Shown: piece by piece, positions 56,011-64,000 of the stretch
Layout: every line of letters begins with the position of its first letter
Numbering within the stretch: position 1 is the stretch's first letter
Assembly (NCBI GenBank): GCA_002837415.1
Contig: PJCV01000001.1
Coordinates: forward strand, 248,001-312,000
Length of the DNA: 64,000 nucleotides
Direction of reading: 5' to 3'
Source: Actinomycetales bacterium SN12
Lineage (GTDB): Bacteria > Actinomycetota > Actinomycetes > Actinomycetales > Microbacteriaceae
The notes under the pieces: model-generated
The model's database searches: none
What the model was told of the DNA's origin: nothing
What the model saw: the letters and a program-made list of their open reading frames with translations, nothing else
Program-made: the position numbers and the translations under genes

Positions 56011-57138
56011 TCAGCGCCGGAAGGCGCCGAGTCGGATGAAGGGCACCCGCCATTCCTCGGGTGTCAGCGCACCGTGCTGTCCCACCATGCCGCGGCCGCG
56101 CTGATCCTCGGCCTCGGCGTCGTAGAGGGCGACGTTGCCTCGCGCGATCACGAGCAGGTCGCCGATGCGCTCGCGCACGGCATCCGAGACCACCGGACCG
56201 AACAGGCCCGCACCGATCGCATCCGCTCGGCTGACCACCTCGGCCGAGCCCTCCAGGTCCCGCCGCCAGCGCATCAGCAGACCCGCCTGGTCGGCATCGG
56301 GCTCGGCGTAGACGTGCAGCATCCGCGGCTCGCCGCCGATGTGGCGGATGCCGTCGTGCCAGCCGCTCGCCGCATCCAGCACGAGCTGACGGTGGTGCGG
56401 CACGTCGATCATCCCGTGATCGGCGGTGACCAGCACTCCCACCCCGTCCGGAACGGGTCGCGAGAGCGCGGCGTCGACGTCCTCCAGTGCGGCGACCCAC
56501 TCGGCCGAGTCGACGCCGTGGCGGTGCCCTGCTTTGTCGACCTCGGGCAGGTAGCAGTAGACGAGGGCTCCGTCGTGGGCATCCGCGAGCTCCCACGCGA
56601 GCTCCACCCGCTCGGTCGCGCTGCGTGCCGAGCGGAAGTCGGCACCGCGCAGCGTCGCCCCGGAGAATCCGCTGCCGGCGTAGGCCGGGATGCCGACGGC
56701 GAAGGCGGGATGCCCGGCCGCTGCGGCCTGCTCGAAGAGCGTGGGGCTGCTCTGCCACTGCAGCGGGTCGATGCCTCCGGCGTCCCATCCGCTGAGCAGG
56801 TTCACCAGGGCATCGGACTCGGGGTCGCGCACCCGGTAGCCGACCAGACCGTGCGTTCCGGGGGCGGTTCCCGTGAGCAGACTGGTCAGTGCGGCCGCAG
56901 TCGTGGTCGGGAACACCGACCCCGCGACGTCCTTCTTCGCCATGGCCGACGACAGCGTGCGTGCGTGTCCGGCATGCGCGCGCAGCGGCAGGACGCCCAG
57001 TCCATCCACGACCACCAGCACAGTCGAGCGAACGGCGGTGAGGTCGGCGGATCCGCCTCGCAGCGCGGTGAGCAGCTGCGACGCCACCCCGCTGATGTTC
57101 CGCGTCGAATCAAGGCTGGTCGGTAGGATGAGAGGCAT
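56011..57138 (-). CDS. Type I phosphodiesterase/nucleotide pyrophosphatase family protein
   Basis: 375 residues of the alkaline phosphatase superfamily. First metal site [16 protein letters not shown]; nucleophile threonine in [15 protein letters not shown]; further ligands in [14 protein letters not shown] and [13 protein letters not shown]. No signal peptide is evident. ATG 57138 ([14 protein letters not shown]) lies seven bases after GAGACT; the longer frame upstream has no support. Substrate unknown. It often precedes parC in Actinobacteria. Confidence 0.9.
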   Translation of the reverse strand: MPLILPTSLDSTRNISGVASQLLTALRGGSADLTAVRSTVLVVVDGLGVLPLRAHAGHARTLSSAMAKKDVAGSVFPTTTAAALTSLLTGTAPGTHGLVGYRVRDPESDALVNLLSGWDAGGIDPLQWQSSPTLFEQAAAAGHPAFAVGIPAYAGSGFSGATLRGADFRSARSATERVELAWELADAHDGALVYCYLPEVDKAGHRHGVDSAEWVAALEDVDAALSRPVPDGVGVLVTADHGMIDVPHHRQLVLDAASGWHDGIRHIGGEPRMLHVYAEPDADQAGLLMRWRRDLEGSAEVVSRADAIGAGLFGPVVSDAVRERIGDLLVIARGNVALYDAEAEDQRGRGMVGQHGALTPEEWRVPFIRLGAFRR

Positions 57139-57222
57139 CCGGGTCAGTCTCGCACAGGTGACCCGACGCACCGCGCCCGAGCGCCGTCGCGAGTCCCGCA
57201 CCGAGCGACCAGCAGGAAGTCC

Positions 57223-59661
57223 ATGCCAAAGCCCTCGTCATCCGAGCCCGTTCAGGAGCGCATCCAGGACATCGACCTCTCGCAGGAGATGCAGGGCTCG
57301 TTCCTCGAGTACGCCTACTCGGTGATCTACTCGCGCGCCCTGCCCGACGCACGCGACGGCCTGAAGCCCGTGCAGCGGCGCATCCTGTACCAGATGGCCG
57401 AGATGGGGCTGCGCCCCGACCGCGGCCACGTCAAGAGCGCGCGCGTCGTCGGCGAGGTGATGGGAAAGCTGCACCCGCACGGCGACTCCGCGATCTACGA
57501 CGCGCTGGTGCGCCTCGCCCAGGACTTCGCGCTGCGCGTGCCGCTGGTCGACGGGCACGGCAACTTCGGCTCCCTCGATGACGGACCGGCCGCCTCGCGG
57601 TACACCGAGGCGCGTCTGGCGGCATCCGCCCTGGCCATGACCGAGAGCCTCGACGAGGACGTCGTCGACTTCGTGCCCAACTACGACGGCCAGTTCCAGC
57701 AGCCCGCCGTGCTCTCGGCCGCCTTCCCCAACCTGCTCGTCAACGGAGCCAGCGGCATCGCCGTGGGCATGGCGACGAACATGGCGCCGCACAACCTCAT
57801 CGAGGTCGTCGCGGCAGCCACCCACCTGCTCGAGAACCCCGAGGCGACTACCGCAGAGCTGATGGAGTTCGTGCCCGGTCCGGACTTCCCCTCCGGCGGC
57901 ATCCTGATGGGCCTCGACGGGGTCAGAGACGCGTACGAGTCCGGCCGCGGCGCCTTCCGGCTGCGTGCCAAGACCTCGATCGAACCGCTCGGGCCGCGCA
58001 AGACCGGCATCGTCATCACCGAGCTGCCGTACCAGGTCGGACCCGAGCGCGTCATCGAGAAGCTCAAGGACGCGGTCACCGCGAAGAAGCTGCAGGGCAT
58101 CAGCGATGTGCAGGACCTGACCGATCGCAAGAACGGCCTGCGGCTGGTCATCACCGTCAAGACCGGCTTCGACCCGGCGGCGGTGCTCGAGCAGCTGTTC
58201 CGCTTCACCCCGCTCGAGGAGTCCTTCTCGATCAACAACGTCGCGCTCGTCGACGGTCAGCCGCGCACCCTGGGCCTCAAGGAGCTGCTGCGGGTGTATC
58301 TGCAGCACCGCGTCGAGGTCGTCACGCGGCGCAGCCGCTACCGCCTGGCGCGGCGCAACGAGCGGCTGCATCTCGTGCGAGGCCTGCTGGTGGCCATCCT
58401 CGACATCGACGAGGTCATTCAGGTCATCCGCTCGTCCGACGACTCCGAGACCGCCCGCTCGCGCCTGCAGCAGGTCTTCGAGCTCGACGAGGTCCAGGCC
58501 GAGTACATCCTCGAGCTGCGCCTGCGCCGCCTGACGAAGTTCTCGCGTCTCGAGCTCGAGGCGGAGCGCGACAAGCTGCTCGCCGAGATCGCCGAGCTCG
58601 AGACCCTGCTCGCCGATCCGGCCCTCGTCCGCGCTCAGGTCGCGCGCGAGCTGGACGCCGTGGCCGAGCAGTTCGGCACCCACCGGCGGACCCTGCTGCT
58701 CAACGCCGCCCCGCCCAAGGCGCGCACGACCAAGTCGGCTGCGGAGCTGCAGATCGCGGATGCCCCCACGACGCTGCTGCTGTCGACCACCGGTCGCGCC
58801 GTGCGCGTCGACCTCGAGCCGGGCGCGGTGATCACCACGCCCCCGCGTCGCAGCAAGCACGACGCGATCCAGGCCCGGCTGGAGACGACCACGCGCAGCG
58901 AGATCGGAGCGGTCACGACCGCGGGACGCGTCGTGCGGTTCACTCCCCTCGACATCCCCGCCGTCCCCGCCTCGTCGGTCGGGCTCGGCGCCGGGGTGCG
59001 CATCTCGGACTACCTCGGGCTGACGGATCGCAGCGAACGGGTCATCGCGCTCATCCGCTTCGACGACGACACGCCGCTCGCCCTGGGCACCAGGGACGGC
59101 GTGGTCAAGCGCGTCGTCCCCTCGACCCTCACGGTGCGACCCGAGCTGGAGATCATCGGGCTGAAGCCGAAGGATGTCGTCGTCGGTGCGGCGCCGGCTC
59201 CGGATGACGCCGAGCTGGTCTTCGTGACCTCGGATGCCCAGCTGCTGCACTTCTCGGCGTCGAGCGTGCGCCCCCAGGGAGCGCCGGCCGGAGGGATGGC
59301 GGGAATGAAGCTCGGTGGGAAGAGCCAGGTCATCTCGTTCACCGTGGTGACCTCGGTCGAGGACGCCGTGGTGGTGACCGTCTCGGGCTCGGAGGGCACT
59401 CTCGCCGGCGCTGACGCCGGCCGGGCCAAGGTCTCGTCGTTCGCCGAGTTCCCCGCGAAGGGCCGGGCGACTGGAGGGGTGCGCGCGCACGCGCTGCTGA
59501 AGGGCGAGGACGGACTGCGCCTCGCCTGGGTGGGAGTCGATCCGCGCCCGGTCGGGACCGATGGGGCGGCTCGCGTCCTGCCGCCGTCGGGCGCCAAGCG
59601 CGACGGCTCCGGGCAGCCGCTGGATGCCGTGATCGGCTCGGTCGGCACCGCGATCGGCTGA
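57223..59661 (+). CDS. parC: DNA topoisomerase IV subunit A
   Basis: 812 residues. The winged-helix region has [17 protein letters not shown] and the quinolone-determining stretch [22 protein letters not shown]. The catalytic tyrosine is in [10 protein letters not shown] (near residue 127). A C-terminal beta-propeller follows without a clear GyrA box. Together with the nearby parE this fits Topo IV rather than gyrase. ATG 57223 with AGGAAG upstream. Confidence 0.93.
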   Translation: MPKPSSSEPVQERIQDIDLSQEMQGSFLEYAYSVIYSRALPDARDGLKPVQRRILYQMAEMGLRPDRGHVKSARVVGEVMGKLHPHGDSAIYDALVRLAQDFALRVPLVDGHGNFGSLDDGPAASRYTEARLAASALAMTESLDEDVVDFVPNYDGQFQQPAVLSAAFPNLLVNGASGIAVGMATNMAPHNLIEVVAAATHLLENPEATTAELMEFVPGPDFPSGGILMGLDGVRDAYESGRGAFRLRAKTSIEPLGPRKTGIVITELPYQVGPERVIEKLKDAVTAKKLQGISDVQDLTDRKNGLRLVITVKTGFDPAAVLEQLFRFTPLEESFSINNVALVDGQPRTLGLKELLRVYLQHRVEVVTRRSRYRLARRNERLHLVRGLLVAILDIDEVIQVIRSSDDSETARSRLQQVFELDEVQAEYILELRLRRLTKFSRLELEAERDKLLAEIAELETLLADPALVRAQVARELDAVAEQFGTHRRTLLLNAAPPKARTTKSAAELQIADAPTTLLLSTTGRAVRVDLEPGAVITTPPRRSKHDAIQARLETTTRSEIGAVTTAGRVVRFTPLDIPAVPASSVGLGAGVRISDYLGLTDRSERVIALIRFDDDTPLALGTRDGVVKRVVPSTLTVRPELEIIGLKPKDVVVGAAPAPDDAELVFVTSDAQLLHFSASSVRPQGAPAGGMAGMKLGGKSQVISFTVVTSVEDAVVVTVSGSEGTLAGADAGRAKVSSFAEFPAKGRATGGVRAHALLKGEDGLRLAWVGVDPRPVGTDGAARVLPPSGAKRDGSGQPLDAVIGSVGTAIG

Positions 59662-59775
59662 CCCTTCGACAGGCTCAGAGGCCCATGGGAGGTCAGGGCC
59701 CTTCGGCAAGCTCAGGGACCCATGGGGGGCTCAGGGCCCTTCGACAGGCTCAGGGACCCATGGAGGCTCAGGGGA
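59662..59775 (+). repeat. Three tandem copies of the dispersed repeat, 37-39 bp each
   Basis: Units at 59662, 59699 and 59737, each cccttcgRcaRgctcagRg followed by Rcccatgg and a ctcaggg tail. They fill the gap between the convergent parC and parE stops. Confidence 0.85.
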
Positions 59776-59807
59776 CCCAGGGACGGGGTCGGAGACTGCC
59801 GGCGGGG

Positions 59808-61934
59808 TCAGGCGTCGATCGACTCGCGGCTGAGCCGGTCGCTCGAGCTCATGATGAACTCGCGGCGCGGAGCCACCTCGCTGCCCATCAGCAGCTCGAA
59901 GGTGCGCACCGCGGCATCCGCCGACTCCGCGTCCTCGATCGTCACGCGACGCAGCAGACGGCCGGACTTCTCCATGGTGGTGTTGGCCAGCTGATCGGCA
60001 TCCATCTCGCCCAGGCCCTTGTACCGCTGGATCGGGTCCTGCCAGCGCTTGCCGGCCTTCTGCAGCTTCGCGAGCAGGGCGTGCAGCTCGGCCTCGGAGT
60101 AGGTGTAGATCGTCTCGTTCGGCTTGGAGCCGGGGTTCATGACGATCACCCGGTGCAGCGGCGGGACGGCGGAGTACACGCGGCCCGCCTCCACGAGCGG
60201 ACGCATGTAGCGGAAGAAGAGGGTGAGCAGCAGCGTGCGGATGTGCGCGCCGTCGACGTCGGCGTCGCTCATCAGGATCACCTTGCCGTAGCGCGCGGCG
60301 CTGAGGTCGAAGGAGCGGCCGGAGCCGGCGCCGATCGTCGTGATGATCGCCGCGCATTCGGCGTTGCTCAGCATGTCGCTGATCGACGCCTTCTGCACGT
60401 TGAGGATCTTGCCGCGGATCGGCAGCAGCGCCTGGAACTCGCTGTTGCGGGCGTGCCGGGCGGTGCCGAGCGCGGAGTCGCCCTCGACGATGAACAGCTC
60501 GCTCTGCTCGAAGTCCTTCGACCGGCAGTCGACGAGCTTCGCGGGCAGCGACGACGACTCCAGCGCCGTCTTGCGCCGCTGGGTCTCCTTGTGCGCACGC
60601 GCGGAGACACGGGCCTTCATCTCGGAGACGATCTTGTCGAGCAGCATCGACGCCTGGTTCTTGTCGTCGCGCTTGGTCGACGCGAAGCGCTCGGCGAGCT
60701 GCGTGCGCACCACCTGAGCGACGATCGTGCGCACGGCCGGGGTGCCCAGCACCTCCTTGGTCTGCCCCTCGAACTGCGGTTCGGGCACCGTGACGGTGAG
60801 CACCGCCGTAAGCCCCGCGAGCACGTCGTCCTTCTCGAGCTTGTCGTTTCCGACCTTGAGACGCCGCGCGTTCTGCTCGACCTGGCTGCGCAGGGTCTTC
60901 AGCAGCTCCTGCTCGAAACCCTGCTGGTGGGTGCCGCCCTTGGGCGTGGCGATGATGTTGACGAACGATCGGATGGTGGTGTCGTAGCCGGTGCCCCACC
61001 GCAGGGCGAGGTCGACCTCGCACTCGCGCTCGACCTCGGTGGCCTTCATGTGCCCATCGGCCTGGAGCACGGGCACCGTCTCGGTGAAGCGTCCGCTGCC
61101 CTGGATGCGCCACGTGTCGGTCACCGGCGCATCGGACGCCAGGAACTCGACGAACTCGGAGATCCCGCCCTCGTACAGGTAGGACGTCAGGCGCGGCTCC
61201 GCCGGCGCTTCGCCTTCGGATGCCGGGGCCGCGAGCGGGCGCTCGTCGCGGACCTCGAGCTCGAGACCAGGCACGAGGAACGCCGTCTGACGCGCGCGCG
61301 TCTCGAGCTCGGGGAGCTGGAAGGCGGCGTCCTTGGTGAAGATCTGCCGGTCGGCCCAGTAGCGCACCCTGGTGCCGGTGACGCCCTTGGCCACCTTGCC
61401 GATCACGCGCAGCTCGCTCTGCTGCTCGAACGGCGTGAACTGGGCGTCAGGGCGCGGCTCGCCGTCGTCGGCGAAGAAGCCGGGCTCGCCGCGGTGGAAC
61501 GACATCGCGTAGGTCTTGCCGCCGCGATCGACCTCGACGTCGAGGCGCTCCGAGAGCGCGTTCACGACCGAGGCGCCGACACCGTGAAGACCGCCGGATG
61601 CCGCATACGAGCCGCCGCCGAACTTTCCGCCGGCGTGCAGCTTGGTGTACACGACCTCGACGCCGGTGAGCCCCGTGCGCGGCTCGACGTCGACAGGAAC
61701 GCCTCTCCCGCGGTCGGCCACCTCGACGCTCCCGTCAGCGTGCAGCGTGATGTCGATCTTCGAGCCGTTGCCGGCGACGGCCTCGTCGACGGAGTTGTCG
61801 ATGATCTCCCACAGGCAGTGCATGAGACCCGGCGACCCGTTCGAGCCGATGTACATGCCGGGGCGCTTGCGCACGGCCTCGAGGCCCTCGAGAACCTGGA
61901 GATGGTGGGCGGAATACTCGGCAGTCACAGTCAT
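59808..61934 (-). CDS. parE: DNA topoisomerase IV subunit B
   Basis: 708 residues. GHKL ATPase: EGLEAVRKRPGMYIGS, EIIDNSVDEAVAG, DRGRGVPVD and GLHGVGASVVNALS. TOPRIM: FIVEGDSALGTARHARN (EGDSA) and LMSDADVDGAHIRTLLL. C-terminal RYKGLGEMDADQL. ATG 61934 begins MTVTAEYSAHH. A TAGAAT lies only two bases upstream of it, so a leaderless mRNA may instead start at GTG 61928 (VTAEYS). Confidence 0.94.
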   Translation of the reverse strand: MTVTAEYSAHHLQVLEGLEAVRKRPGMYIGSNGSPGLMHCLWEIIDNSVDEAVAGNGSKIDITLHADGSVEVADRGRGVPVDVEPRTGLTGVEVVYTKLHAGGKFGGGSYAASGGLHGVGASVVNALSERLDVEVDRGGKTYAMSFHRGEPGFFADDGEPRPDAQFTPFEQQSELRVIGKVAKGVTGTRVRYWADRQIFTKDAAFQLPELETRARQTAFLVPGLELEVRDERPLAAPASEGEAPAEPRLTSYLYEGGISEFVEFLASDAPVTDTWRIQGSGRFTETVPVLQADGHMKATEVERECEVDLALRWGTGYDTTIRSFVNIIATPKGGTHQQGFEQELLKTLRSQVEQNARRLKVGNDKLEKDDVLAGLTAVLTVTVPEPQFEGQTKEVLGTPAVRTIVAQVVRTQLAERFASTKRDDKNQASMLLDKIVSEMKARVSARAHKETQRRKTALESSSLPAKLVDCRSKDFEQSELFIVEGDSALGTARHARNSEFQALLPIRGKILNVQKASISDMLSNAECAAIITTIGAGSGRSFDLSAARYGKVILMSDADVDGAHIRTLLLTLFFRYMRPLVEAGRVYSAVPPLHRVIVMNPGSKPNETIYTYSEAELHALLAKLQKAGKRWQDPIQRYKGLGEMDADQLANTTMEKSGRLLRRVTIEDAESADAAVRTFELLMGSEVAPRREFIMSSSDRLSRESIDA

Positions 61935-61936
61935 CG

Positions 61937-61942
61937 ATTCTA
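61937..61942 (-). promoter_or_regulatory. -10 element (TAGAAT) for parE
   Basis: TAGAAT on minus, two bases before ATG 61934 and eight before GTG 61928. Confidence 0.5.
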
Positions 61943-62109
61943 TTTCCGGACGAGCAGGGGCCGGACCGCGACACTCCCCGTCGGGGCAAGGCCGACGGCC
62001 CCGCGTACGCGCACAGCGAAACACGCCGCGATCCGGGCATGCATACCGGTGGCGCGTGGTTGTATTGAGCACGATCTCAAAGGATCCGAACCGCTGAGGA
62101 GGCACCGAG

Positions 62110-62319
62110 ATGAACGCCACGACTGAGCGCGAGACTGCCGAGTACCGCCTCACCGCGATGGACCGCTGCGACTCCTGCGGAGCGCAGGCGTACATCGCCG
62201 CCGAGGTCAACGGCACCGAGATGCTGTTCTGCGCACACCACGGACGCAAGTACGAGGAGAAGCTGCGCGCGATCGCCACCTCCTGGCACGACGAGACCGC
62301 TCGTCTCATCGAGGCCTGA
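62110..62319 (+). CDS. DUF7455 zinc-ribbon protein
   Basis: 69 residues. RCDSCGAQAYIAAEV and MLFCAHHGRKY form a CxxC...CxxH zinc site. Conserved small protein of Actinobacteria, found near sigma-factor and topoisomerase genes, with unknown function. ATG 62110 has a GAGGAGG site nine bases upstream. Confidence 0.9.
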   Translation: MNATTERETAEYRLTAMDRCDSCGAQAYIAAEVNGTEMLFCAHHGRKYEEKLRAIATSWHDETARLIEA

Positions 62320-62324
62320 GGCGA

Positions 62325-63359
62325 TCAGTCGACCACAAGTCGACGTACCGCGGGAGTGAGCCTGGTGATGATCTCCTCGCCGACCGTGTCCACGTGCTCG
62401 GCGAGGGCGGTCGCATCCGGCTCGCCCGCCGCACCCGGCCCGAAGAGCACCACGCGCTGACCCGCGGTCGCTCCGGCCCACGGCTCGACCGTCAGGGTGC
62501 TGCCGCTGATGTCGATGATGCGGCGCAGTCCCCCCGGTGTCGCGATCTGCGCGCCATGCAGGATCGACGGCAGACCGTGGAAGGCCCCGATGCCCACCCG
62601 GATGGCGTCGGCATCGACCTGCTCCACGGGCGCAGTGAGCCGGGCGATCAGGCTGAGATCCTCGAGCGCGGGGCCGCCGGCCGACCGGATGCCGTAGCAG
62701 AAGGCTCCGATGCGGCTCAGCGAGCCGCGCAGCTCAGGGCGCCACCATGCCGCGGCGGACGCGGTGAGGTGCAGCACCTCGGGCTCCCCGCCGGCGGCGA
62801 CGAGCTGTGCGACCGCATCCAGGAACACCCGCTGCGCGGCGTCGTCCTCGGCGTCGCTGGCCTCGGAGAGGTGGCTCCACACGCCCGACACGGTGATGCT
62901 GCCGCGACGTTCGGCCGCGACTGCCGTGTCGATGGCGTCGTGCCACTGCTCGGGACGGAAGCCGTTGCGGTGCAGACCGGTGTCGATCTTCAGGTGCACG
63001 CGCACCCGTGCGCCTGCGGTCTCGGCCTCGGTGATCACATCGTCGAGATAGGCCGCCGACCCGACGCCGAGGTCGATGTCCGCCGCGATCGCCTGCGCGA
63101 TCTCGGAACGCGATGACGTCGCCCACGCGTACACGCGCTGCTCGGTGAGCGCGCGGATGCGCAGCGCGGTGGGGATGTCGTAGCCACCGAACCAGGTCAC
63201 CCCGACCGCGGACGCCTCGCGCACGGCCCAGTCGATGCCGAGGCCGTACGCGTCGTCCTTCATCACGAGCAGCAGGTCCGACGGCGACAGGCGTCGCTGG
63301 ACCGCGGCGATGTTGCGCCGGAACGCGCCGCGCGAGATCTCGAGCACGGGTCCTGTCAT
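62325..63359 (-). CDS. Alanine racemase-like protein, lysine-bearing half (catalytic Tyr segment missing)
   Basis: 344 residues of the fold-type III PLP family. The barrel is complete: PLP lysine in LLVMKDDAYGLG (near 34), HLKIDTGLHRNGF (Lys and Arg), VWSHLSEAS (His), SRIGAFCYGI (phosphate-binding region). In the C-terminal domain, about 25 residues are missing between the VSYG-equivalent (VGIGAFHG) and the MD-strand equivalent (RRIIDISG). This removes the strand that normally carries the GYADG tyrosine. The ATG overlaps the stop of the next gene (ATGA). Compare the following feature: the pair seems complementary. Racemase activity alone is doubtful. Confidence 0.82.
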   Translation of the reverse strand: MTGPVLEISRGAFRRNIAAVQRRLSPSDLLLVMKDDAYGLGIDWAVREASAVGVTWFGGYDIPTALRIRALTEQRVYAWATSSRSEIAQAIAADIDLGVGSAAYLDDVITEAETAGARVRVHLKIDTGLHRNGFRPEQWHDAIDTAVAAERRGSITVSGVWSHLSEASDAEDDAAQRVFLDAVAQLVAAGGEPEVLHLTASAAAWWRPELRGSLSRIGAFCYGIRSAGGPALEDLSLIARLTAPVEQVDADAIRVGIGAFHGLPSILHGAQIATPGGLRRIIDISGSTLTVEPWAGATAGQRVVLFGPGAAGEPDATALAEHVDTVGEEIITRLTPAVRRLVVD

Positions 63360-64000
63360 GCGATCCACTCCCCCTGGCCGTGCCGCCCGATGACGACGGC
63401 CATCTCCAGCGGTGTGAGCCCGCTCACCGCCGACCACTGTGCGAGCGCTTCGCGGGCGCCAGCGGCGCCGCCGAAGTAGACGACGGACGTGCCGTCGTCG
63501 ACATCGCCGCCCTCCAGGTCGACCACGCACACGTCCATGGCGATGCGCCCCACGATGGGGAGCATCCGATCGTGGATCTGAACCCGCACCCTGTTTCCGA
63601 GCACCCGGGGGATGCCCTGCGCGTAGCCGCCGGTGACCAGCGCGACGCGGGTGTCCTCGGTTGCGCGGTGAGTGTAGCCGTACGAGACGGCCTCGCCGGC
63701 TCGCAGGGGCTTGGTGGAGAGCACGCGGCCCTGCAGGCTCATCACCGGGTCGAGAGGGTCGGACCCGGTGGCATCCGGGATCCCGAGCAGAGCGACCGGG
63801 CCGACGTCGGGCAGACCCTCGGTGCGCACGCGCAGCCCCGAGCGGGAGGAGACCACCTCGACGTGCTCGGGGTCGACGATCACGTCGGTGGCCCCGGCGT
63901 CGGCGAGGACTCGGGCGACCTCAGCCGCACCGTGCCCGTACCCGTCGTGCCGGAGGTCGACCAGCGCACCGGGCCCGACATGCGCACGCGCCGCTCGCTC
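63356..64000 (-). CDS. Alanine racemase C-terminal domain protein, tyrosine-bearing half (5' end outside window)
   Basis: The last 214 residues are visible. The C-terminal racemase domain is well preserved: AGEAVSYGYTHRA, the catalytic Tyr candidate in VTGGYAQGIPR, and PIVGRIAMDVCVVDL. At the N-terminal side only one barrel strand remains. LRHDGYGHG aligns with the PLP-lysine motif VVKANAYGHG, but the lysine is arginine. The protein then jumps to the C-terminal domain, skipping about 150 barrel residues. It is the upstream gene of a coupled pair with the lysine-bearing racemase. The N-terminus is not seen. Confidence 0.8.
   Translation of the reverse strand, partial: ERAARAHVGPGALVDLRHDGYGHGAAEVARVLADAGATDVIVDPEHVEVVSSRSGLRVRTEGLPDVGPVALLGIPDATGSDPLDPVMSLQGRVLSTKPLRAGEAVSYGYTHRATEDTRVALVTGGYAQGIPRVLGNRVRVQIHDRMLPIVGRIAMDVCVVDLEGGDVDDGTSVVYFGGAAGAREALAQWSAVSGLTPLEMAVVIGRHGQGEWIA

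Noticed and set aside
57223..61934. Gyrase instead of topoisomerase IV for the convergent A and B subunits
   Set aside because: The A subunit lacks a clear GyrA box, and in Actinobacteria gyrBA is usually an operon near dnaA. The separate convergent arrangement and the neighbouring DUF7455 gene fit Topo IV, although the paralogues are close.

Overview
The window looks like a chromosomal segment of a high-GC Gram-positive actinobacterium of the family Microbacteriaceae, most likely Microbacterium. The case rests on the strong GC bias, the frequent GTG starts, the actinobacterial gene order aroB-aroK-aroC-aroE-mltG-ruvX-alaS, and several actinobacteria-specific families (SepH, DUF349, DUF3000, DUF3093, DUF3159, DUF3710, DUF4193, DUF7455). 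I see no insertion sequence, prophage or CRISPR array. No stretch longer than about 300 bases lacks a gene.

Layout. 1-8081 (minus): shikimate pathway genes, then mltG, ruvX and alaS. 8146-10546 (minus): a small membrane protein, rpsD and rarA. 10624-12997 (plus): a membrane-anchored hypothetical, a DUF349 protein and an AbiEi-like protein next to a long inverted repeat. 12984-21769 (minus): relA, then the ruvC-ruvA-ruvB-yajC-secD-secF block, then yebC. 21846-25573: a vitamin B6 island with pdxST (minus) divergent from a MocR regulator and pdxY (plus) around a palindromic operator. 25598-28287 (minus): thrS and a HIT hydrolase behind what looks like a threonine-rich leader peptide. 28419-30368: a 55-residue membrane protein, a photolyase and a small hypothetical. 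30504-31080: four tRNAs (Val-GAC, Cys, Gly on minus; Val-CAC on plus) and a tRNA-like remnant. 31217-36542: accessory genes, namely a CYP152-type P450 peroxygenase operon, an MBL hydrolase, an SPW-repeat membrane protein and a lone MazF/PemK-like protein. 36563-46896: amt with GlnR-like boxes, zapE, rhodanese-sufE, an alpha/beta hydrolase, DUF3000-rnd, and a fadA-fadB beta-oxidation pair. 46963-57138: dxs, acn, DUF3159-DUF3710-dut, DUF3093, DUF4193, sepH and a phosphodiesterase. 57223-61934: convergent parC and parE. 62110-64000: a DUF7455 zinc ribbon and a pair of alanine-racemase-like genes cut by the window end.

The most unusual object is the overlapping alanine racemase pair at the right edge. 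One gene keeps the PLP lysine and barrel but lacks the segment with the catalytic tyrosine. Its neighbour keeps the tyrosine-bearing C-terminal domain but has lost the lysine and most of the barrel. They look like two halves of an obligate heterodimer. Other regulatory signals are the thrS leader with mutually exclusive pairing, a perfect 24-bp palindrome upstream of aconitase, a promoter-spanning inverted repeat at the AbiEi-like gene, and a recurrent -10 signature six or seven bases before start codons that suggests many leaderless mRNAs.
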